In this document: positions 18,646 through 28,406 of the stretch, one piece after another
Layout: every line of letters begins with the position of its first letter
How positions within the stretch are numbered: position 1 is the stretch's first letter
Assembly (NCBI RefSeq): GCF_011752935.1
Contig: NZ_VWWO01000002.1
Span: forward strand, 1,116,001-1,180,000
Direction of reading: 5' to 3'
Length of the DNA: 64,000 bases
Origin: Chitinophaga sp. Cy-1792
GTDB taxonomy: Bacteria > Bacteroidota > Bacteroidia > Chitinophagales > Chitinophagaceae
Translations under genes and position numbers: made by a program
Notes under the pieces: model-generated
Told to the model about the DNA's origin: nothing
What the model saw: only the letters and a program-made list of their open reading frames with translations
Database searches by the model: none

Positions 18646-18662
18646 TTTCTTAATCAGCAATT

Positions 18663-20288
18663 ATGAAAAGGTTTAATAAATATATTATCATGGCGGCGCT
18701 GGCAGGTTCTCTTGCCGCCTGCAACAAACAACTGACGGAATACAATCCAGGCGGTACCACCACTGATGCGGTATTTTCCACCCCGGAAGGTTTTGAGTCG
18801 CTCGTAAATGCCGCATACACCTATAACCGCTGGTGGTACGGTAAAGAAGAAGGTTACCAGCTGTCTGAAATGGGTACTGATATCTGGACCAGCGGTACCG
18901 GTGATAAATATCCTGATATAACGAACTATAATAACCTGCAAGCCAGCAACGCTGTCATGAGTGGCCTCTGGAAGCAGTTGTACGCCGCCGTAAACCTCTG
19001 TAATGCCGGCCTGGGAAGGATCGACAAAGCAGGACTTACGGAGGATAAAAAGAAAGTGCGCTCCGCAGAACTACACTTCCTCCGTGCCTTCTACTACTGG
19101 CACATCGTGGAAACCTGGGGAGGCGTGCATTTTACGCTCGAGGAAACCAAAGGTGTTGTAACCACTGCCAACAGAACACCCGTAGATACTTTCTACGCGC
19201 AGATCTTCCGCGACCTGGATTATGCCGTAGCTAACCTGCCCACTACCACCACCGATTACGGTCGCGTTACCAAGCCGGCAGCAGAAGCCTTCGAAGCAAG
19301 AATGTACCTTACCCGCGGCAAAAACCAGGAAGCGGCAGACCTGGCAGATAAAGTGATTACCAGCTATGGTTTCGCCTTACAGGCCAAATATGCGGACCTC
19401 TGGCGCATGGATAACCTGGTCAACAAGGAAGTCATCTGGGCGGTGAATTACATGAAGAACCTCGTGTTTGATGATCGCCTCGATGCAACCCTGTTCCCGA
19501 ACGGGCACTCCCGTGGCGCCAACAACGGCCACCTGATGTTTTGCATGAAATATGATGACCAGAAAGGCATGACACGCGATATCGCCAATATGCGACCATT
19601 TAACCGTTACATGCCTACGCTGTTCCTGATAAACCTCTTCAATGAGAATGCAGATTCCAGGTTCGATGCTTCTTTCAAACAGGTCTGGTTTTGTAACAAC
19701 CCGACTGGTAGCCTGAAACTCGGCGATACTGCCGTATACTGCAGCAAATACCCGCTACCGGCTACTACAAAATATACCCTCTACGACCGCAATGCCGTAT
19801 ATGCTGCCGATGGTGCCGGAAAAGATCGTACACATTATATCTCCCTGAAAAAATTTGATGATCCTACCCGCGCTACCATGAACGAAGAAGAAAGTGCGAG
19901 AGATGCCTTTATCATCCGACTGGCAGAGATGTACCTGATAGCGGCAGAAGCACAGTTTAAACTGGGCAACAGCGCCAAAGCGGCAGACTATATCAACGTG
20001 ATCCGCAAACGTGCAGCCATCCCCGGTAAAGAAGCAGATATGGTTATCAATGCATCAAATATCAGCCTCGACTTCATCCTCGATGAAAGAGCCAGGGAGC
20101 TGTCCGGCGAACAATTACGCTGGTTCGATCTCAAACGTACCAACAAGCTGGGCGACAGGATCAATACCTACAACCCGGATGCAGCGAAGTTCTTCCAGTC
20201 TTACCATACCGTAAGACCTATCCCGCAGGACCAGATCGACGCCGTTACCAACAAGGATACCTTTAAGCAGAACGAAAAATATAACTAG
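18663..20288 (+). CDS. SusD/RagB family nutrient-binding lipoprotein (pectin PUL)
   Basis: A 541-residue surface lipoprotein that caps the SusC barrel and binds the glycan. The signal peptide ends in the lipobox SLAAC (Cys20). The N-terminal half has the TPR-rich SusD core (TPEGFESLVNAAY, EVIWAVNY), and the C-terminal part carries FIIRLAEMYLIAAEAQFKLG and LDERARELSGEQLRWFDLKR, both standard SusD signatures. It is placed between susC and the CE12-GH28 gene in one transcription unit. Confidence 0.95.
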   Translation: MKRFNKYIIMAALAGSLAACNKQLTEYNPGGTTTDAVFSTPEGFESLVNAAYTYNRWWYGKEEGYQLSEMGTDIWTSGTGDKYPDITNYNNLQASNAVMSGLWKQLYAAVNLCNAGLGRIDKAGLTEDKKKVRSAELHFLRAFYYWHIVETWGGVHFTLEETKGVVTTANRTPVDTFYAQIFRDLDYAVANLPTTTTDYGRVTKPAAEAFEARMYLTRGKNQEAADLADKVITSYGFALQAKYADLWRMDNLVNKEVIWAVNYMKNLVFDDRLDATLFPNGHSRGANNGHLMFCMKYDDQKGMTRDIANMRPFNRYMPTLFLINLFNENADSRFDASFKQVWFCNNPTGSLKLGDTAVYCSKYPLPATTKYTLYDRNAVYAADGAGKDRTHYISLKKFDDPTRATMNEEESARDAFIIRLAEMYLIAAEAQFKLGNSAKAADYINVIRKRAAIPGKEADMVINASNISLDFILDERARELSGEQLRWFDLKRTNKLGDRINTYNPDAAKFFQSYHTVRPIPQDQIDAVTNKDTFKQNEKYN

Positions 20289-20300
20289 GAGACCAACGCT

Positions 20301-22532
20301 ATGAAATTATTACAGATTTTACTGATATCGCTGATAGGGCTGATGCCAACGGCCTCCAAACCGACTATCTTCCTCATTGGAGATAGTACCATGGCCAACA
20401 AACCGCTCGAAGACAATCCGGAAAGAGGCTGGGGACAACTCTTTCCTAAATTCTTCGAAGACGGAACGGATATACGCAACTTCGCGGTGAATGGCAGAAG
20501 TACCAAAAGCTTTATCGATGAACACCGCTGGGATACCGTATTGTCGCAGCTGAAAAGTGGCGACTATGTATTCATACAGTTTGGCCACAACGACGCCAAG
20601 AAAGAAGATAGCACCCGCTTTGCAGCTCCATTCGGCGCCTATAAAACAAACCTGGAGCGCTTCGTGAAAGAAGCCCGCGCCAAAGGCGCCATCCCGGTGC
20701 TGATCACGCCGGTGACACGCCGCAAGTTTGAAAAAGGCCAGCTGGTAGATACCCACGGCGACTACCCGGTGGTAGTACGTAACGTAGCGAAAGCCATGAG
20801 CGTGCCGCTGATAGACCTGCAGAAAAGTAGCTTCGACATGGTAAACGCCATGGGCGATTCCGCTTCCGTAAAAATGTATAAAACAATTCCTGCCGGTCAT
20901 TACAAATCATTACCGGAAGGTTTTAAAGATAATACCCACTTCACCGAATACGGCGCTACTAAAATCGCCGCGCTGGTAGCTGGTGCAATCACCGACCTGA
21001 AACTGCCACTGACGGCTTATCTGCGTAAGACACCATTCCAGGGCAAATATGCCTGGCAGCTGCCGGTGATCTATGTGCCTCACTTCAGACTCGATACCTT
21101 CGATATACGCAAATTCGGTGCTAAAGCAGACGGCTATACGCTGAATTCAACAGCCATCAACGACGCCATCAACGCCTGCAGCAACAAAGGCGGTGGTGTA
21201 GTTTTAGTGCCTGCCGGCTTATGGGTAAGCGGTCCGATCGTATTAAAAAGTAATGTTAACCTGCACCTCGAAGCCAATGCTGTATTGCAGTTTGCCACCG
21301 ATTTTGACCAGTACCCGCTGGTGGCTACCACCTACGAAGGCGTGGCCGCTATGCGTTGCCAGGCGCCGGTTTCTGCAGTAAGTCAGGAAAATATCGCTAT
21401 CACCGGTAAAGGTATTATCGATGGAGGCGGCGACGCATGGCGCATTGTGAAAAAAGATAAACAAACCGAAGGACAGTGGAAAAACCTCGTACGCAGTGGC
21501 GGCATGTTAGGCCCCGACAGTGTTACCTGGTATCCATCTGAATTATCTTACCAGGGTGCACAAACTAAATCACCCGGCGTGATCACACCGGGCAGCCAGC
21601 CTGCTGATTTCGCAGCCATCAAAGATTTCCTGCGTCCGAACATGGTGAGCATCAGTCTTTGTAAAGGTGTGCTGCTGGAAGGTGTTACTTTCCAGAACTC
21701 CCCGGCATGGTGCCTGCACCCGCTGTTATGTGAAAATATCACCTTACGCGGCATCTACGCCAAAAACCCTTGGTATGCGCAAAATGGTGATGGGGTAGAC
21801 CTGGAATCATGCAGCTACGGCCAGATACAGGATTGCACTTTCGATGTAGGCGATGATGGTATCTGTATTAAATCCGGTCGTGATGAACAGGGCAGAAAGA
21901 GAGGTAAGCCTACAGAAAATCTCATCGTGAACAATTGCACCGTATACCATGCGCACGGCGGATTTGTAATTGGTAGTGAGATGTCTGGCGGAGCCAAAAA
22001 TATCTACGTATGGGATTGTTCTTTCCTCGGTACCGACATCGGCCTGCGTTTTAAAACAACCAGAGGCAGAGGTGGTGTAGTGGAAGATATCTATGTAGCA
22101 CGTATTAACATGAAAGATATTCCGGCAGAAGCCATTCTGTTCGATATGTATTATGCTGCCAAAGACCCGGTGCCTTTGCCTGGCGAAAAAAGAAATGGTC
22201 CGAAAATTGAATCGCAGCCGGTAACGGAGGCTACTCCTGTGTTCCGTAATTTTTATATAGAAGATATTGTTTGCCAGAGCGCGAAGAAAGCAGTGTTTAT
22301 CCGTGGTTTACCGGAGATGCCTATCAGCAATATCAACATGCGCAATATGACAATACAGGCAGAAGAAGGTATCAGCTGCCTGGAAGCCAGTGGTATTCAC
22401 TTCTCTAACGTATACGTACATACGAGTGCGGGAAAAGAAGCACTGGTTAAACGTAATGCCAACGATATCACCTTCGATAACTGCCGTTATCGTGATGCGA
22501 AACAAAAAAGCAATGAGGATCATGCGTTCTAA
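20301..22532 (+). CDS. CE12 acetylesterase fused to GH28 polygalacturonase
   Basis: A 743-residue exported two-enzyme protein. Residues about 20-235 form an SGNH esterase of the rhamnogalacturonan acetylesterase type: GDST with Ser29, GHND at 95-98, and Asp210/His213 in DNTHF. Residues about 262-735 form a GH28 beta-helix: NGDGVD at 495-500, GDDG at 517-520, His552 in AHGGF and RFK at 583-585. It should remove acetyl groups and hydrolyse the galacturonan backbone with one chain. The signal peptide is short (about 18 residues) and no lipobox is seen, so it is probably periplasmic. Its 3' end overlaps the GH105 start. Confidence 0.93.
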   Translation: MKLLQILLISLIGLMPTASKPTIFLIGDSTMANKPLEDNPERGWGQLFPKFFEDGTDIRNFAVNGRSTKSFIDEHRWDTVLSQLKSGDYVFIQFGHNDAKKEDSTRFAAPFGAYKTNLERFVKEARAKGAIPVLITPVTRRKFEKGQLVDTHGDYPVVVRNVAKAMSVPLIDLQKSSFDMVNAMGDSASVKMYKTIPAGHYKSLPEGFKDNTHFTEYGATKIAALVAGAITDLKLPLTAYLRKTPFQGKYAWQLPVIYVPHFRLDTFDIRKFGAKADGYTLNSTAINDAINACSNKGGGVVLVPAGLWVSGPIVLKSNVNLHLEANAVLQFATDFDQYPLVATTYEGVAAMRCQAPVSAVSQENIAITGKGIIDGGGDAWRIVKKDKQTEGQWKNLVRSGGMLGPDSVTWYPSELSYQGAQTKSPGVITPGSQPADFAAIKDFLRPNMVSISLCKGVLLEGVTFQNSPAWCLHPLLCENITLRGIYAKNPWYAQNGDGVDLESCSYGQIQDCTFDVGDDGICIKSGRDEQGRKRGKPTENLIVNNCTVYHAHGGFVIGSEMSGGAKNIYVWDCSFLGTDIGLRFKTTRGRGGVVEDIYVARINMKDIPAEAILFDMYYAAKDPVPLPGEKRNGPKIESQPVTEATPVFRNFYIEDIVCQSAKKAVFIRGLPEMPISNINMRNMTIQAEEGISCLEASGIHFSNVYVHTSAGKEALVKRNANDITFDNCRYRDAKQKSNEDHAF

Positions 22533-23694
22533 AGTTAAACTGATAGCTGCAGTCTTATCACTGCAATCGATGTATGCCTGCGCCCAGAGCGGTGCGGCAG
22601 GAATGGCGGCCACCTGTATGCGGATATGGAAAGACTCCCTTTCTGTAACGCCCGGTGTACCGGTTAGATGGAGCTATGATGAAGGCGTAGTGCTGGAAGG
22701 CTTTACAGGCCTGTACAAACGTACCAGCGACCCAAAATACATGGCTTATATCAAAAAGAGCATGGACCTGTTTGTTGATGAATCGGGACATATCCGTACC
22801 TACAAACTGCAGGATTACAATATCGATAATGTGAAGAATGGCCGTGTGCTGCTCACCCTCTACAAAGAAACTAAAGATCCTAAATATAAGCTGGCAGCGG
22901 ATCAGCTCCGCGAGCAGCTGCGTGGGCAACCACGTACACACGACGGGGGCTTCTGGCATAAACAGCGCTACCCCTGGCAAATGTGGCTGGACGGACTCTA
23001 TATGGGCGAACCGTTTTACGCGGAATATGCGGCCATGACAGGGGAGAACAGCGCTTTTGATGATATCACCCGCCAGTTTGTACTGATGGAACAACATGCC
23101 CGCGATGCAAAAACGGGGCTGCTCTATCACGGCTGGGACGAATCCCGCGAGCAGAAATGGGCGGATAAATCGACCGGACAATCACCCAACTTCTGGGGCC
23201 GCGCCATGGGATGGTATGCCATGGCACTGGTAGATGCACTGGAATATTACCCTAAAAATCATCCGGGAAGAGATAGCCTGATACAGATATTGAAACGTAC
23301 AGCCGTTGCCGTTAAAACATACCAGGACCCCGCCACCGGCTGCTGGTTCCAGGTGCTCGACAAAAAAGATGGTAAAGGGAATTATGTAGAGTCTTCCGGG
23401 TCCTGCATGTTCGTATATGCGCTGGCGAAAGGAGTGAGGTTAGGATACCTGCCTGATTCGTATAAGGCAGTCGTGAAAAAAGGGTATAGTGGTATTCAGC
23501 AACAGTTTATTCATAAAAACCCGGAAGGGGACCTGCGGCTCTCCGGTACGGTAAGTGTAGCCGGACTGGGAGGAAACCCTTACCGTGATGGCAGCTATGA
23601 ATACTATCTCAGCGAGAAGGTAATCGACAACGATGCCAAAGGAGTAGGAGCCTATATCCTTGCCTCCAATGAAGTGGAATTAATGCGCAAATAG
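22513..23694 (+). CDS. GH105 unsaturated rhamnogalacturonyl hydrolase
   Basis: A 393-residue enzyme that hydrolyses the unsaturated galacturonate left at the non-reducing end by pectate or rhamnogalacturonan lyases. The fold is an (alpha/alpha)6 barrel; WLDGLYMG holds Asp160, matching the catalytic Asp of B. subtilis YteR, and GRAMGWYAMALVDALEYYP is a family signature. The ATG at 22513 lies inside the end of the GH28 gene (20-bp overlap) and opens a signal peptide; ATGs at 22495 and 22522 are alternatives. No polysaccharide lyase is present nearby to make its substrate, so that enzyme must be encoded elsewhere. Confidence 0.92.
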   Translation: MRIMRSKVKLIAAVLSLQSMYACAQSGAAGMAATCMRIWKDSLSVTPGVPVRWSYDEGVVLEGFTGLYKRTSDPKYMAYIKKSMDLFVDESGHIRTYKLQDYNIDNVKNGRVLLTLYKETKDPKYKLAADQLREQLRGQPRTHDGGFWHKQRYPWQMWLDGLYMGEPFYAEYAAMTGENSAFDDITRQFVLMEQHARDAKTGLLYHGWDESREQKWADKSTGQSPNFWGRAMGWYAMALVDALEYYPKNHPGRDSLIQILKRTAVAVKTYQDPATGCWFQVLDKKDGKGNYVESSGSCMFVYALAKGVRLGYLPDSYKAVVKKGYSGIQQQFIHKNPEGDLRLSGTVSVAGLGGNPYRDGSYEYYLSEKVIDNDAKGVGAYILASNEVELMRK

Positions 23695-23708
23695 CAAAAA
23701 GAACGATC

Positions 23709-25166
23709 ATGAAATTATCCAAAGGACTGTTGGCTGACTTACGCCTTCAGCCTGAGTTACAGGTGCCTGACGCAGCATTGCTGGCACTCCCCGAAAAAGT
23801 ATTGCAGTTTGGTACAGGTGTATTGCTGCGTGGTCTGCCGGATTTTTTTATCGACAAAGCCAATAAACAGGGCCTGTTCAACGGCAGGGTAGTAGTTATA
23901 AAATCTACATCTAAAGGAGATACCGGTGGTTTTGAAAAACAGGACAACCTCTATACGCAGTGTATCCGTGGTATAGACGGTGGCAGAAAAGTATCGGAGG
24001 ATATCATCAATGCAAGTATCAGCCGCGTACTCACGGCCACCACACAATGGGAAGAGGTCCTGTCTTGCGCTACCAGCAAGGATATGCAGCTGGTCATCTC
24101 CAATACTACTGAAGTAGGGATTGCATACGTGGAAGAATCTATTCATAATAATCCACCGGCATCATATCCCGGTAAGCTACTCGCTTTTCTCTACAGGCGT
24201 TACCAGCATTTTAATGGTAGCGAAGAAAGTGGTATGGTGATCGTTCCGGCAGAACTGATCGTCGACAACGGCACGCTGCTGAAAGCGACAATATTGCAAC
24301 TGGCAGCCTATAACCAGCTGCCCACGGACTTTATCACCTGGCTGGAACAGCATAACTATTTCTGTAACTCTTTGGTAGATAGTATCATTCCTGGTGCTGC
24401 CAATATTGATACCGGCTATGAAGATGAGCTGCTGATCATGACGGAAGTTTACCGCCTCTGGGCGATTGAAACTGACAGTCCGCGTGTGAAGGAAGTATTA
24501 TCTTTTGCTGGTGCAGATGCCGGTGTTGTACTTGCTCCTGATATCAACGTTTTCCGGGAGCTGAAACTGCGCCTGCTGAATGGGGCGCATACACTGAGCT
24601 GTGGCCTTGCTCATCTGGCAGGCATCGATACGGTGAAGGCCGCTATGGCAAACGATTCCATGGCTGCATACATAGAGGGTGTTATGCTGCACGAAATAGT
24701 GACCGCTATAACAGACAAGCATATACGTCATGATGCGGCGGTACGCTTTGCGGTAGCTGTGCTCGATCGTTTCCGTAATCCGTATATAGAGCATAAATGG
24801 GTGAGCATCTGTGCCAACTATACCAGCAAACTAAAAGCAAGGGTGGTGCCGGCACTGTTACAGTACCAGCAACATACTGATCATGTACCTGCGCTGATGG
24901 CATTAGGTTTTGCTGCCCACCTGTTATTTATGAAATCGCCTGCGGCAGATGATCCGTTTGCTGCTTACTACGCAGATTTATGGACACAGCATCCTGCAGA
25001 GACAGTAGCAGAGAAGAGCCTGTCTGATAGCAATGTATGGGGAACCAACCTGAACACAGCGGTACCCGGGCTCACAAAAACAGTTACCAACATGCTGCTG
25101 GCATTACAGCGGGAAGGTGTAAACGCCTATCTGGAAAGAGTAGCCGCAGAGATAATCATATCATAG
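23709..25166 (+). CDS. uxaB: tagaturonate reductase (altronate oxidoreductase)
   Basis: A 485-residue cytoplasmic enzyme that reduces D-tagaturonate to D-altronate with NADH, step two of galacturonate breakdown. It has the mannitol-dehydrogenase-family Rossmann start VLQFGTGVLLRGL and the catalytic segment ELKLRLLNGAHTLSCGLAHL, in which Lys, Asn and His follow the KxxxxxNxxH pattern of the family. There is no signal peptide. It lies 14 bp after the GH105 gene and 3 bp before uxaA. UxaB is preferred over UxuB because of the pectin context and because UxaA, not UxuA, follows. Confidence 0.92.
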   Translation: MKLSKGLLADLRLQPELQVPDAALLALPEKVLQFGTGVLLRGLPDFFIDKANKQGLFNGRVVVIKSTSKGDTGGFEKQDNLYTQCIRGIDGGRKVSEDIINASISRVLTATTQWEEVLSCATSKDMQLVISNTTEVGIAYVEESIHNNPPASYPGKLLAFLYRRYQHFNGSEESGMVIVPAELIVDNGTLLKATILQLAAYNQLPTDFITWLEQHNYFCNSLVDSIIPGAANIDTGYEDELLIMTEVYRLWAIETDSPRVKEVLSFAGADAGVVLAPDINVFRELKLRLLNGAHTLSCGLAHLAGIDTVKAAMANDSMAAYIEGVMLHEIVTAITDKHIRHDAAVRFAVAVLDRFRNPYIEHKWVSICANYTSKLKARVVPALLQYQQHTDHVPALMALGFAAHLLFMKSPAADDPFAAYYADLWTQHPAETVAEKSLSDSNVWGTNLNTAVPGLTKTVTNMLLALQREGVNAYLERVAAEIIIS

Positions 25167-25169
25167 CAA

Positions 25170-26825
25170 ATGAAGCACACAGTTTTAAAAGTACATCCTG
25201 CCGATAATGTGATCGTAGCACTGAAAGACCTGGAAGCCGGTACCAGTATATCGTATAACGGTACTGAATACACGCTGAAGGAACGTATCGCAGCCAAACA
25301 TAAATTTACTGCCACCGACCTACGTGCAGGTGATGCCATTACCATGTATGGCGTACTCGTAGGCCGCGCCAATACAGATATCCCTGTTGGTATGCGTATC
25401 AGCACCACCAACGTACACCATGCTGCCAACGGCTATTCTTTATCGCCGGAAAGGAGGACTGCATGGCATCAGCCAGCGGTAGCGCAATTCCAGGACCGCA
25501 CCTTCAACGGCTTCCATCGCGCAGATGGCAGCGTAGGTACGGCCAACTACTGGCTGGTGATTCCCATGGTATTCTGTGAAAACAGGAATGTGGAAGTACT
25601 GAAAGTCGCCATGCTGAAAGAACTGGGCTATGCCAAACCTGATAAATATGCCGGCTTCATGCAGCAGCTGATCGCGCAGCAGCAGGCAGGAAAAGGCACA
25701 GCCGCCATCCTCGAAACAACGTATACGGAGGCTGCTGCCCATGACAACAGCACTCGTATCTTCCCAAATATTGACGGTATAAAATTCCTCACGCATGAAG
25801 GCGGCTGCGGTGGTATCAGACAGGATGCACAAACGCTTTGCGGCCTCCTGGCAGGGTACATCACCCATTCCAACGTTGCCGGTGCTACGGTATTAAGTCT
25901 GGGCTGCCAGAATGCCCAGATCAGTATGTTGCAGGAAGAGATCGCAAAGCGTGATCCTGCCTTCGCAAAACCGCTATACATCCTTGATCAGCAACAAACC
26001 GGCACGGAATCCCTGCTGATCACCAACGCCATAAAACAAACCTTTGCAGGACTGATGCAGGCCAATGAAAACGGCCGTCAGCCTGCCCCGCTGAGTAAGC
26101 TGTGTATCGGCCTCGAATGCGGTGGTTCTGATGGCTTCTCCGGCATTTCTGCCAATCCTGCCATCGGCTATACCAGCGACCTGCTGGTAGCCCTGGGTGG
26201 ATCGGTAATACTGGCGGAGTTTCCGGAGCTCTGTGGTGTGGAACAGGAAATGAGCGATCGTTGTGTAACCACCGGCGATGCCGACCGCTTTATTTCGCTG
26301 ATGCGTACCTATGCACTGCGTGCAGAAGAAGCCGGATCAGGCTTCGATATGAACCCCAGTCCGGGGAATATCAAAGATGGCCTCATCACCGACGCCATCA
26401 AATCGGCCGGTGCCGCTAAAAAGGCGGGCACCTCTCCGGTGGCTGCCGTACTGGACTACCCCGAAAAGGTAACGAAGCCGGGGCTTAACCTCCTCTGCAC
26501 GCCAGGCAACGACGTAGAGTCTACCACCGCAGAAGTAGGCAGCGGCGCCAATATCGTATTGTTTACCACTGGTCTGGGTACGCCTACCGGCAACCCTATT
26601 GCGCCGGTGCTGAAACTCAGCAGCAATACCAAACTATATCAGCATATGCCTGATATCATAGACATCAACACCGGTACTATTATCGATGGGGAAGAAACCA
26701 TCGAAGCAGCCGGACAGCGTATACTCGACTACGTGATAGAAGTAGCCAGCGGAAATATCCAGGCGAAATCAGTAATCAATGGTCAGGATGATTTTATACC
26801 CTGGAAGCGTGGGGTTTCATTGTAA
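25170..26825 (+). CDS. uxaA: altronate dehydratase
   Basis: A 551-residue cytoplasmic enzyme that dehydrates D-altronate to 2-keto-3-deoxygluconate. The N-terminal SAF domain (about 1-90) and the long C-terminal dehydratase domain are fused as in E. coli UxaA. Conserved Cys/His segments are HEGGCGG, LGCQNAQ and GLECGGSDGFSGISANPAIG, thought to hold the iron cofactor of the family. The start is 3 bp after the uxaB stop, so the two are translationally close. The next steps (KDG kinase and KDPG aldolase) are not in the window. Confidence 0.94.
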   Translation: MKHTVLKVHPADNVIVALKDLEAGTSISYNGTEYTLKERIAAKHKFTATDLRAGDAITMYGVLVGRANTDIPVGMRISTTNVHHAANGYSLSPERRTAWHQPAVAQFQDRTFNGFHRADGSVGTANYWLVIPMVFCENRNVEVLKVAMLKELGYAKPDKYAGFMQQLIAQQQAGKGTAAILETTYTEAAAHDNSTRIFPNIDGIKFLTHEGGCGGIRQDAQTLCGLLAGYITHSNVAGATVLSLGCQNAQISMLQEEIAKRDPAFAKPLYILDQQQTGTESLLITNAIKQTFAGLMQANENGRQPAPLSKLCIGLECGGSDGFSGISANPAIGYTSDLLVALGGSVILAEFPELCGVEQEMSDRCVTTGDADRFISLMRTYALRAEEAGSGFDMNPSPGNIKDGLITDAIKSAGAAKKAGTSPVAAVLDYPEKVTKPGLNLLCTPGNDVESTTAEVGSGANIVLFTTGLGTPTGNPIAPVLKLSSNTKLYQHMPDIIDINTGTIIDGEETIEAAGQRILDYVIEVASGNIQAKSVINGQDDFIPWKRGVSL

Positions 26826-26843
26826 TATAAATCAGAATCACAG

Positions 26844-28247
26844 ATGAGAAAGAAGTTCCTGGATGAGAATTTCCTGCTAAATACCCGTACGGCAGAACAG
26901 CTGTACCATGATTTTGCCAGGGATATGCCGATAATAGATTACCATTGCCATCTGCCACCAGCACAGATTGCAGGGGATACCAGTTTTGCAAATATCACAC
27001 AGGCATGGCTATACGGAGATCACTACAAGTGGCGCGCCATGCGTATCAACGGTGTACATGAAAGTTACTGCACCGGTGACCAGACGGACTACGACAAGTT
27101 TGAAAAATGGGCCGCCACCGTTCCCAAAACGCTGCGTAACCCGCTGTACCACTGGACGCACCTCGAGCTGCAACGCTACTTTGGTATCAACGACATATTA
27201 AATGCAGACAGCGCCCGCGCTATCTATGACCATAGCAGTGCTTTGCTGCAACAACCTTCCCACAGCGTGCGCAACCTCCTGCGCAGCCGTAATGTGAAAG
27301 TGGTTTGCACAACCGATGATCCTGCCGATGACCTGCAATATCATCAGCAGATGAAAGCGGAAAACCTGGATATACGTGTGTTTCCGGCCTTCCGCCCGGA
27401 TGCCTCCATGAACGCCGATAACCCGGATAATTACAACCGCTACCTGGATAAACTGGCCGCAGCAGCGAATATCAGTATCCATACCTACGACGATTTGCTG
27501 CAGGCGTTGCAGTCGCGTCACGACTTCTTCGCCGCCAACGGCTGCACGGTTTCTGATCATGGTATTGAAGAAATCTACGCCGACGACTATACGGAAAGTG
27601 AAGTTCGTGCGATCTTCGGCAAAATCCGCTCCGGCAAAAATGCTACGTTTACGGAATTGCGTCAGCTCAAATCAGCACTGCTGTTCGAACTGGCCGTGAT
27701 GGACTGGCGTACCGGCTGGGTACAGCAATATCACCTGGGTGCCCTGCGTAATAACAACTCCCGCATGATGCAGCAGCTGGGTCCCGATACCGGCTGGGAT
27801 TCCATCGGCGATTTCAGTCAGGCCCGCGCATTGGCGCGCTTCCTCGACCGCCTGGATACCAAAGACCAGCTCACCAAAACCATTATCTATAACCTCAACC
27901 CGGCTGATAATGAACTGATGGCTACCATGACGGGCAATTTTAATGATGGTAGTATAGCCGGAAAGGTGCAATTCGGGGCCGCCTGGTGGTTTTTAGATCA
28001 GAAGGAGGGAATGACCCGCCAGATGAATGCGCTGTCAAATATGGGGCTGTTATCGCGCTTTGTGGGTATGCTGACAGATTCCCGCAGCTTCCTCTCGTAT
28101 CCGCGTCATGAGTATTTCAGAAGATTGCTCTGTGATATGCTGGGAGAAGAAATGGAAAAAGGAGAAATACCGGATGATATCCAGCTCGTAGGAAATATGG
28201 TGCAGGATATCTGCTATAATAACGCCAAAACATACTTTGGCTGGTAA
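26844..28247 (+). CDS. uxaC: glucuronate/galacturonate isomerase
   Basis: A 467-residue cytoplasmic TIM-barrel enzyme that isomerises D-galacturonate to D-tagaturonate (and glucuronate to fructuronate), the first step of the pathway. The metal-site motif DYHCHLPP is at about 32-39, and family segments VVCTTDDPADDL, FRPDA and FVGMLTDSRSFLSYPRHEYFRR are clear. It is the last gene of the pectin transcription unit; a strong terminator follows. Confidence 0.95.
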   Translation: MRKKFLDENFLLNTRTAEQLYHDFARDMPIIDYHCHLPPAQIAGDTSFANITQAWLYGDHYKWRAMRINGVHESYCTGDQTDYDKFEKWAATVPKTLRNPLYHWTHLELQRYFGINDILNADSARAIYDHSSALLQQPSHSVRNLLRSRNVKVVCTTDDPADDLQYHQQMKAENLDIRVFPAFRPDASMNADNPDNYNRYLDKLAAAANISIHTYDDLLQALQSRHDFFAANGCTVSDHGIEEIYADDYTESEVRAIFGKIRSGKNATFTELRQLKSALLFELAVMDWRTGWVQQYHLGALRNNNSRMMQQLGPDTGWDSIGDFSQARALARFLDRLDTKDQLTKTIIYNLNPADNELMATMTGNFNDGSIAGKVQFGAAWWFLDQKEGMTRQMNALSNMGLLSRFVGMLTDSRSFLSYPRHEYFRRLLCDMLGEEMEKGEIPDDIQLVGNMVQDICYNNAKTYFGW

Positions 28248-28279
28248 AGATTGTTTCTGTTACTTTTAGTTTTTGCGTT

Positions 28280-28312
28280 AAGCAGCCTCTACTCTGGAGG
28301 CTGCTTTTTTTT
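28280..28312 (+). terminator. rho-independent terminator of the pectin operon
   Basis: A 10-bp stem (28280-28289 with 28297-28306, AAGCAGCCTC and its complement) with a seven-base loop is followed by a run of T to 28312. Confidence 0.88.
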
Positions 28313-28365
28313 CGCCACGCAGGCCTTCCTGCGTCCTTTGCAGAAAAAAATCTGTTATGTTAAAC

Positions 28366-28375
28366 AATCGCGATT
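28366..28375. promoter_or_regulatory. palindrome upstream of tautomerase gene
   Basis: AATCGCGATT is a perfect 10-bp palindrome 31 bp before the tautomerase start. It could be an operator; nothing else supports this. Confidence 0.2.
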
Positions 28376-28406
28376 CTGCCTGCGTTAACGCTCCTAAAAA
28401 ATTGTT

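Noticed and set aside
23701..23707. GAACGAT before uxaB as a third LacI operator
   Set aside because: Only seven bases match the operator core, which is expected by chance.
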